Below, one piece after another: positions 57,401 through 64,000 of a stretch of 64,000 nt of DNA. The notes under the pieces were generated by a model. It ran no database searches. It worked only from the letters and a program-made list of their open reading frames with translations, and was not told the origin of the DNA. The stretch is from Acestrorhynchus altus (lineage: Eukaryota; Chordata; Actinopteri; Characiformes; Acestrorhynchidae), in contig CM067504.1 in NCBI GenBank assembly GCA_034509495.1, forward strand, positions 1,937,234 to 2,001,233, in the 5' to 3' direction. A program made the position numbers and the translations under genes. Numbering within the stretch: the first letter of the stretch is position 1; each line of letters starts with the position of its first letter.

Positions 57401-60400
57401 CGCCACCCCGTGAAATCATCCTGTCCTTATTTTACTATATTTAAACAGACAGAAATCGGATCGTTTCTTCTTCCTTACACTCTGACGCCTCCTCTAGTTT
57501 GTACATGAGGGTTCAAATGCAGGAGGGGAGAAGAATAGAGGAGGAGCTATGAGCAGGGGGCGCAAAATTCCATACGATATCGTCTCAGACCACAACACGT
57601 TCCGTTTACAACCATGAAATCAACACAAATATCACAGAGCCCTAAAATCCAATCCATAATGACAATAATTCACAAAATAGTTCACATCTAGCTTCACTTA
57701 TCTTTTATTTGCAAAAGGGAGAATTTTTACATGACTTCTGTTTTTTAAAAGACATTTAATGGACAAAACCAGCCCAGTAACCTATAAAGGAAATCATTTT
57801 CTGGACACAAGATGGTTCAGAGCTCCTGTACTTGTTTATTTAGCTTTTAGAAAAGGGAAACCTTTTCTAGTCCATAAAAATGTTCAAAGTTTTAACTATA
57901 TTGTTTGTTCACCCATTAAAATGTTGATTTTTACGGTCATTGTAACTTTTTGTTATGAGAATATATAAATAAATATTTTCCTCCTCATGGAAATGAACCA
58001 CAATGTAATTTACAATCACACTTACGTTTCTGAGCTCCATTGAACAGCGCTCTGTCTTTAGGTGTGTCTCCAACCTCAATGATTTTAGCGCCAGCCAGCA
58101 GCTGCATGATGAGGCCAGAGGTCACGATAGGAGAGATACCCAGCTCCATCAGAGTACCTGCAGCAGACGCACTGTTAAACTCTGAACGGGGTAAACAAAC
58201 TCCACGGATAGAACCCGTCCCACTTCACCTGTGTTCTAACAAAACGAATCAAATGGTGAATCCAGTTTAAAAACGTGCAAAAAAAAATCTGATTTTATTA
58301 ACCGATTCAACTGTCGACAAGCAGTTTGTGCATCTTGGCTGAGAAACGAAATTCTTATGACAACACATCTTGCACATAAACAGATACTGACCCCTGTTGG
58401 AGGCCAGAATGACCCTTATCCAGTAGAACGGATCGGCCGAGTCTGAAGACATGATCCCAAAAAGAGGGATCTGAAAGAGAGAGAACACTGCTTAGTGACG
58501 GTGTACAAGAGCACTTCAGCTCGACATAAACCAAACTAGGCTTTAAAAAACAACGTACCTGACAGCACACGAGAAAGATGAACAAAGTGATGGCTGTCCA
58601 TAGCACCTTTTCCCTGAACTGGATCTGAAAGCACAACCACAGCAGAAGGAACCGTTTAGAAGACAGTTTAATGAAGTGTTTATTTTATATAAGAAGGAAG
58701 GAAACGGCTGGAGTCCAGCGATATGCATACCTTCCTTTCTGGTTTCTGAATTTCAGGTAAAACCGCACAGAACGGTTTTATTACTTCCAGGAACTTAACT
58801 GAAAGCAGAAAAGGGGGATTTGTTAAAACACAACATTCACTGATCAACTGACTGATGGAATTAACTAGTGACGGGGGTCACCTTCAACTCAAAGGTCAAC
58901 TGGCTGAAGCCTTTCATTCTAATCAAACACATTCTAAGGTTCTACTTTTGTAGACTATAAGGTTCTACGAAGGTTTTATGTGCCCTGCACATTTCAGTGG
59001 ATTCAACGACGTGTTAATGACCTGATTAGCTGACGGTGTGCTGAGAGCAGGAAAAGCACTAAAATGTACAGAGCAGCAGTGCATTCAGGACCATGGTTAG
59101 CTCTTTGAACCAGAGATCCAGTTTGTACGTCACGTTCTCTACGCTTCATAACTCAGGATCCGAGTAAACTACAGACATGATCATGGTGTGATGAGATCAG
59201 TGAGCTCAGAAAGCAGCCCAATTTCCAACCGAATTAAATCCCAGTTTACAAGCCAAATGAGCTTCCAGTGCATGTTTACTGCTCTGTCCACATGTACATG
59301 CTCAACCTGGACACAGAATCTGACTAATCAGAGTCCAGAAAGGTCCAGAGAAGAGCTAATAATATATAAAATTGATCAATAAAAATAATAAAAGGTTGTT
59401 TTACTTATTTGGACCACTGTCAAGTATTTTGAAGCACTTAAATTAACAATTAAATGCATTTTACTGTTAATTTAATCACAAGTATTGCATTGTCAGCTCA
59501 AGCACAGTAAGGGTGACCAAGCTCCAACAGAATTTCTATGATAGAAAGTGTTTTTACTGCTTAAAAACAAAAGAAGAGCCAAAAATCACCAGGAAATGTG
59601 GATAAATACAAAGAAATATCTGTTTTCTTCATTTTTCCTTTTCAAATGAAGATAAAATAGTAGTCTAGGATCTCCTGAAAGTTGTATATGGTGTGTGAGA
59701 CTGTCCCCTATACACACTTTTTATTTATTTGCGAATAAAAGTGAAATTAAAGCTTTAAAGCTGTAAAGGTTGAAGTCTGTAGTGAATGAGGAGCTAAAGC
59801 CTCGTCATCACAAGTTTGCAACCGTTTTTCTGCCTTTTCGCCTTTAATAAACACTAAACACCTTTACTATCACAGAGCTTTGGTCACATAAACACGACAG
59901 AAAGACAGAAAGGCTGAAATCGAGGTTTGTAAGAGACACTTTTCCTAAACTTTACATTGATTCATGTAGCTTAGCATAGCTTCTCCCCAAACCAAAGCCG
60001 ATTTTAGGGATTTTTAAGGTTAATTCTTCGCGACATCGACATAATTAGACATTGAGCAGCAGAGTGTAATTTTAAAGACATTGTGGGTTTTAAAGATATA
60101 CGTTTATAGCAACAATTTGTTCCCGGAAGAACGTAGCATTATCCGTTAGCAGCTAACAGACTACAAATTTCAAAATAAAAGCCCCAAGTAAAAAAACTAT
60201 ATAAACCTACCTAAAACTATATAAAATAATAAACAAAACTCAAATTCTCATAAATACACTGGACAAATTTCCAACATGGTTTCTGTTATGTAGTTTAAGT
60301 GTCAAAATAATGTAAAAATAAAAGGAAACCGAACGATTAACTGCGAATTACGAACTTTAAACGAATCGCCAAACTGGAGAAAAACTAACTTTGGTGAGAA

Positions 60401-60579
60401 AATGAAATAAGACTCTCTGAACATTACAGCCGATTACAGATTGCCGAAGATCTGACCAATCCGCCTCGCCGTTACACTCACTAATAGGTCAATTAACCGA
60501 TCCGAATACCGGCCGATCAACCGCGCGCGCTCAAACAGACAGTCCGGGTCATTTCCCAGTACAGTTACTCACTCGCCAT
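54414..60579 (-). CDS. sec61a1: Protein transport protein Sec61 subunit alpha
   Basis: Channel-forming subunit of the Sec61 translocon in the endoplasmic reticulum membrane, with ten membrane spans. Coding exons (5' to 3'): 60573-60579, 58731-58798, 58559-58624, 58392-58470, 58026-58157, 57030-57139, 56747-56900, 56464-56624, 56167-56364, 55038-55229, 54701-54777, 54414-54600. The frame closes at exactly 476 aa, the family length, and the sequence is almost unchanged from mammals. Examples are KFLEVIKPFCAVLPEI, IMSSDSADPFYW, GISPIVTSGLIMQLLAG, NICETIVWKAFSPTTVNTG and the C-terminus EVGSMGALLF. The first coding exon is only seven bases (ATGGCGA). The GC-rich flank fits a housekeeping promoter. 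I call alpha-1 over alpha-like paralogues on near-identity, but a teleost duplicate cannot be excluded. Confidence 0.97.
54830..54955. repeat. Short interspersed element in a sec61a1 intron
   Basis: GGGGTCCACAACTCCAGTCC followed by CTCGAGGGACGG and AACCGCCAGACAAAG resembles a widespread fish repeat. It begins about 50 bases upstream of the exon at 54701-54777. Confidence 0.5.
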
Positions 60580-61430
60580 GCTGTTTTCCCAGTCAAACCC
60601 GTGCAAATCTGAGCTCCCAGTTCGGAGCAGCGGCGCAGAGGAAGCGCTTTAGAGACACGTCAACACTACACGGCTCGAACACACGTCACACCCCGTCCGC
60701 CTGCCCGCCTGTCCGAATCACCCACAGGAACCGAACAAAGAGTCGACTCAATCACGCCCGGAGTCGGTTCTTTGAAGCTTTGATTCGATGTTATCGGTTG
60801 AGATACGAGGTTTGTTGTAGGTCCGTATAGAGCTGAAATAATCAGAAAAGAATATAACCGTCGGTTATAAATCAATCGATTATAAATTAATCGAGTATAA
60901 ATTAATCGGAACCCTCCAAATTATTATATTAGAGGAATAATTACATGAATACAAATATTATTTAATTGAGGGAATGGAATTTTAATTATTATATTGTTAA
61001 TTAAACTGAGAATATTTATTACATTGTGAATAATTAATTAAATTGAGGGGATGGGTTGTTAATTGAACTGAGAACAACCCAACACCTCTGCTCAAAGTAT
61101 GTTGCCATAAAAACAGTTTTCTCCTGTTTAATGAGTTTGTCAGAGGAAACTAAACTGATAAGAGAAACCTGACCCAGTTGGACCATTTTTACAGACTGTG
61201 GACTGGTCTTTGTCCCAGGGTTTTGTTGATTATTCCAGTTTCTCCTGCTTCTGTTCCAGGAATCAACAAATCAACAAATCTGTCCTTTTATGGTGGTCCA
61301 TTATTAGTGAATGTGTTGATTGTATCAGTTACATAAACAGCACCGATCAAAGGTTTGGACACACAGACTGAATGTATTATAGATTACATAACTTGGCTAC
61401 TTCTTTTGATACTGATGATAAAGTCATATC
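60580..61430. other. Upstream region of sec61a1
   Basis: CG-containing DNA to about 60780 (GCCCGCCTGTCCG) fits the sec61a1 5' UTR and promoter; AT-rich DNA follows. No TATA box or second gene was recognised. Confidence 0.45.
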
Positions 61431-61436
61431 CTCCTT

Positions 61437-61515
61437 TTCATTCATTCTGGAATCAAGGACATTAAAAGGAGTTTATCCTGCTTTTGTTGGAGTAACTGTC
61501 TCTACTGTCCAGGGA
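61437..61515. mobile_element. Family I MITE fragment
   Basis: CATTCTGGAATCAAGGACAT followed by GTAACTGTCTCTACTGTCC matches the element at 41278-41645 (inner left part). Confidence 0.6.
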
Positions 61516-61756
61516 AGGTTTATGCGAGACCCTTAGGCTCGGAAACCTCGATATGGTGTTTATATCCTATTGCAATAAACTGTATAAACCAAAATATTTA
61601 GTTTATAATAAAAAATAGACAAAATCCCTACGACTACAGAAATACAGTCTATTGGTCATGTGTTTTTAAATACACTGAACATTTCTATTTCCTTTCCATT
61701 TTTACGGGACTGGACAGATGTATGTAATGTATATACTGTATATATACATATACTGT

Positions 61757-61825
61757 ATGTAATTATACTCATTTGACCCACTGTGTTTCGCACACACAGG
61801 AATTAATCCTCTGCATTTTACCCAT

Positions 61826-61908
<83 letters not shown>

Positions 61909-62101
61909 CAGTCATACACACATTCACACACCAGTGGGAACACGTGCCCGGAGAAGTGGGCAGCCCTATCCGCAGCACCCAGGGAGCGGCTGGGGAGTTC
62001 AGTGCCTTGCTAAAGGGCACTTCAGTCGTGTCCTGCCAGTTCATGTCTTGCCAGTCACAAGGCTGGTTCTCAAACCACCAGACCACGGCTGCTCCCCTTC
62101 A
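61757..62101. repeat. SINE-like interspersed repeat, copy 2, with a long CA run
   Basis: CTCATTTGACCCACTGTGTT, then a CA run (about 61827-61913), then GTGGGCAGCCCTATCCGCAG, TTGCTAAAGGGCACTTCAG and ACCACCAGACCACGGCTGC. This is a repeat widely seen in fish and is also present at 20430-20626. Confidence 0.7.
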
Positions 62102-62192
62102 TTGCCATGACATTGCTCTTGCAGAAAGAGGTGGCGTCTGTGCCACGTTTGGTAATTCCTGTTGCAGTTATACCAAACCATACGGCATCGGA

Positions 62193-62345
62193 TAATAGCT
62201 GCTCTGTGGTGGTCCTGTCTGGTCCTGACCATGAAAGGAGGATGACATGGAAGTATGGAGAGAAACAGATGAACTACAATGTGCTCCTGTGTGGTAAGAG
62301 GAGCTGATGAAATGGACAGTGAGTGTAGAAACAAGGAGGTGGCCA
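62193..62345. mobile_element. Family E fragment
   Basis: GCTCTGTGGTGGTCCTGTCT and GTGTGGTAAGAGGAGCTGAT match the right arm of the family-E elements; it ends in GTGGCCATAATTATAG, a decayed terminal repeat. Confidence 0.65.
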
Positions 62346-62448
62346 TAATTATAGTCCCTTTTCAAATATGGGACATTTATTTCACATAGTCACATATACT
62401 CACATCTACACACGCATTTAAAAAAAATTGGAGTCAATGTAAAATGAT

Positions 62449-62454
62449 TTTATT
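62449..62454 (-). promoter_or_regulatory. Polyadenylation signal of the NLR gene
   Basis: AATAAA on the minus strand, 77 bases after the stop codon at 62531-62533. Confidence 0.6.
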
Positions 62455-62530
62455 CCAAGTTATAGTCATAATTCATAATCCTCAAGAGTCAGAAGATAAA
62501 AAAAGACAGAGGCAGTTTGAAAAAGTCCGG

Positions 62531-63167
62531 TTACTCTACCTTACACACACACACAGAGGAGCCGGAGCAAATACTAAACCCAACATAGAGGGGTTCAGTG
62601 AATGTGGTGTGGACTGTGTGTAAGTGTGTGAGTGTGTGTGTGTCAGAGGAGATGCTGTAGAAGGACAGAGTGCCAGCCGGACAGTCCACATACACTCCTA
62701 CTCTCTCACTGCTGGAGGGAGGAGGAGCGACAGTAGTTGTGTTATTACGATCCAGATCCACTCCTAATCTCCTGTAGGCCGAGCGAGGAGCACAGAGTTC
62801 CGTGTAGTTATTGTTGTGATAAAAATAGTACCTGCAATTAGAGCAGGTCAGACTCCAGGACTCCTCGTTCCCTCTGAAACAGCAGTCTGAGCTGCCTCCT
62901 TTCCTGCTGATGGGTTTATAAGTCAGAGCCAGTACAGCTCTCCCACTGCACTCGGCCTCCCAGTAACAGCGTCCAGTCAGACTCTCTCTACTCGTCACGT
63001 GCTCCCAGTGATCAAACCTGTCTGTATTACCAGGGAACCACTGCAGCTCTCCGAACACTGCCTTCCTGTTCCCCTCACTCAGAGTGAGATGAGTGTGTGC
63101 TGTTTTGGGCTCCAGTGTGAGATCGCAGCAGTCTGAACACAGAAGAGAAACACTTCAGTAATAGAGG

Positions 63168-63216
<49 letters not shown>

Positions 63217-63656
63217 AGTGAGAGAGAGAAACAGAGAACTTACATTTCCTTAGTCCCGGTTTGATTGTGGTCTTCCCACTATGTTCCACTCTAAACACAC
63301 ACACACACAAACACACATATCAGGACAGTGTTTATCTAGAACCTCTGGTGACTGGTTCCAGAAGTAGGCCTTTTCCACCAAAGGAACTATGGTTCATGAA
63401 CTGGTTCCACTGCCCTCTGACGGTGTCCTCACTGGAATCATCGAATTCATGCCACTGTATAGACTCTGCATGGACTTTCATAAATATTAATACTGAACTG
63501 GGTTCAAAATTAGGTTCGCGAACCATAACGGAACCCGTTCCACGTTGGTGGAAAAGGCCTATATGATGTGTAGCTCCTCCCATCCCCATATGTTGGTGTC
63601 ATGGCCTAAACACTGCATCTGAGCAGGTTCTCACATTCTACATTTGATCTCATTCA

Positions 63657-63706
<50 letters not shown>

Positions 63707-63707
63707 N

Positions 63708-63766
<59 letters not shown>

Positions 63767-63948
63767 CATACCGCAGTGTGTTGAGTGTACAGTGTGGATC
63801 CTCCAGTCTGGCAAGGAGCAGCTTCACTCCTGACTCTCCTGGGTGATTATAGGTCAGATCCAGTTCTTTCAGGTATGATGGGTTTGAAATCAGAGCGGCA
63901 GCCAGAGAAGAACAGCCTTTCTCTGTGATCATACAACCAGATAGTCTG

Positions 63949-64000
<52 letters not shown>
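62531..64000 (-). CDS. 3' end of a fish NLR gene (LRR plus PRY-SPRY/B30.2)
   Basis: Partial gene running off the right edge. Three exons are visible (5' to 3'): 63772-63945, 63244-63290 and 62531-63132, joined in phase 2 then phase 1. The first is exactly 174 nt, the standard size of fish NLR leucine-rich-repeat exons, and reads LSGCMITEKGCSSLAAAL with YLKELDLTYNHPGESG. The 47-nt exon gives the linker VEHSGKTTIKPGLRKY. The last exon encodes a full PRY-SPRY domain (LTLSEGNRKAVFGELQW, TGRCYWEAECSG, VGVYVDCPAGTLSFYS). This architecture is that of NLRC3/NLRP12-like proteins with an upstream FISNA-NACHT part, which act in cytosolic innate sensing; ligand unknown. The NACHT region is outside the window, so I cannot say whether the gene is intact. 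Such genes are highly multiplied in teleosts. Confidence 0.88.
63171..63223. repeat. (GT)n microsatellite between NLR exons
   Basis: About 25 GT units in the 111-base intron between 63132 and 63244, taking up nearly half of it. Confidence 0.95.
63367..63561. mobile_element. MITE with perfect terminal inverted repeats
   Basis: The left end AGGCCTTTTCCACCA and the right end TGGTGGAAAAGGCCT are exact inverted copies. The interior is about 165 bases of GGTTC-rich non-coding DNA. It lies in the NLR intron between 63290 and 63772. The intact ends suggest recent movement. Confidence 0.85.
63660..63764. repeat. (CA)n microsatellite with an unresolved base
   Basis: More than 50 CA units, with an N at 63707. 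It lies a few bases inside the intron after the LRR exon at 63772-63945. Confidence 0.95.
63951..64000. repeat. (GA)n microsatellite at the window edge
   Basis: A pure GA run beginning a few bases upstream of the LRR exon acceptor and continuing off the window. Confidence 0.95.

Overview
The window is a stretch of a ray-finned (teleost) fish nuclear genome. Evidence for this is intron-split vertebrate genes with GT-AG (and two GC-AG) introns, very many degenerate Tc1/mariner-like transposase fragments, abundant CA/GT and GA microsatellites, and the end of a fish-type NLR immune gene with 174-nt LRR exons and a PRY-SPRY (B30.2) last exon. No prokaryotic, organellar or viral gene set, CRISPR array, tRNA or rRNA was seen.

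Six protein-coding genes could be built exon by exon, and all six lie on the minus strand. From right to left (transcription order): the 3' end of an NLR-B30.2 gene (62531 to beyond 64000); sec61a1, the Sec61 translocon channel subunit (54414-60579, 12 coding exons, 476 aa); uroc1, urocanate hydratase (38400-52026, 19 coding exons, 674 aa); an unrecognised gene (32723-36572, 5 coding exons); a small WASP-family-like WH1 gene (25407-31008, 8 coding exons, 280 aa); and pfkfb4, 6-phosphofructo-2-kinase/fructose-2,6-bisphosphatase (6361-17291, 14 coding exons, 472 aa). Reading frames were carried across every junction. All models close in frame, which is the main support for the exon limits. The genes do not form a pathway: they are glycolytic control, actin-type WH1 signalling, histidine catabolism, ER protein translocation and innate immunity.

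The remainder is mobile and repeated DNA. Bases 1-6360 hold Tc1 remnants, inverted-repeat (foldback) elements and a possible solo LTR. Bases 17.3-25.4 kb, upstream of pfkfb4, hold a foldback element, LINE 3' ends, a SINE-like repeat, a large GT/GA tract and a 1.5-kb 21-bp minisatellite. The introns of pfkfb4, the WH1 gene and uroc1 are loaded with at least twelve copies or fragments of one Tc1-like family plus several other families.

The most interesting items are: (1) the WH1 gene, a WASP-like protein with a full WH1 domain and a degenerate connector/acidic tail but no recognisable GTPase-binding domain, no WH2 motif and no terminal tryptophan; (2) the unrecognised gene, whose last exon stays open only if a (TG)n microsatellite is translated as a Cys-Val tract; (3) two GC-AG introns in two unrelated genes; and (4) several foldback elements. 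I did not find a convincing new multi-gene system.
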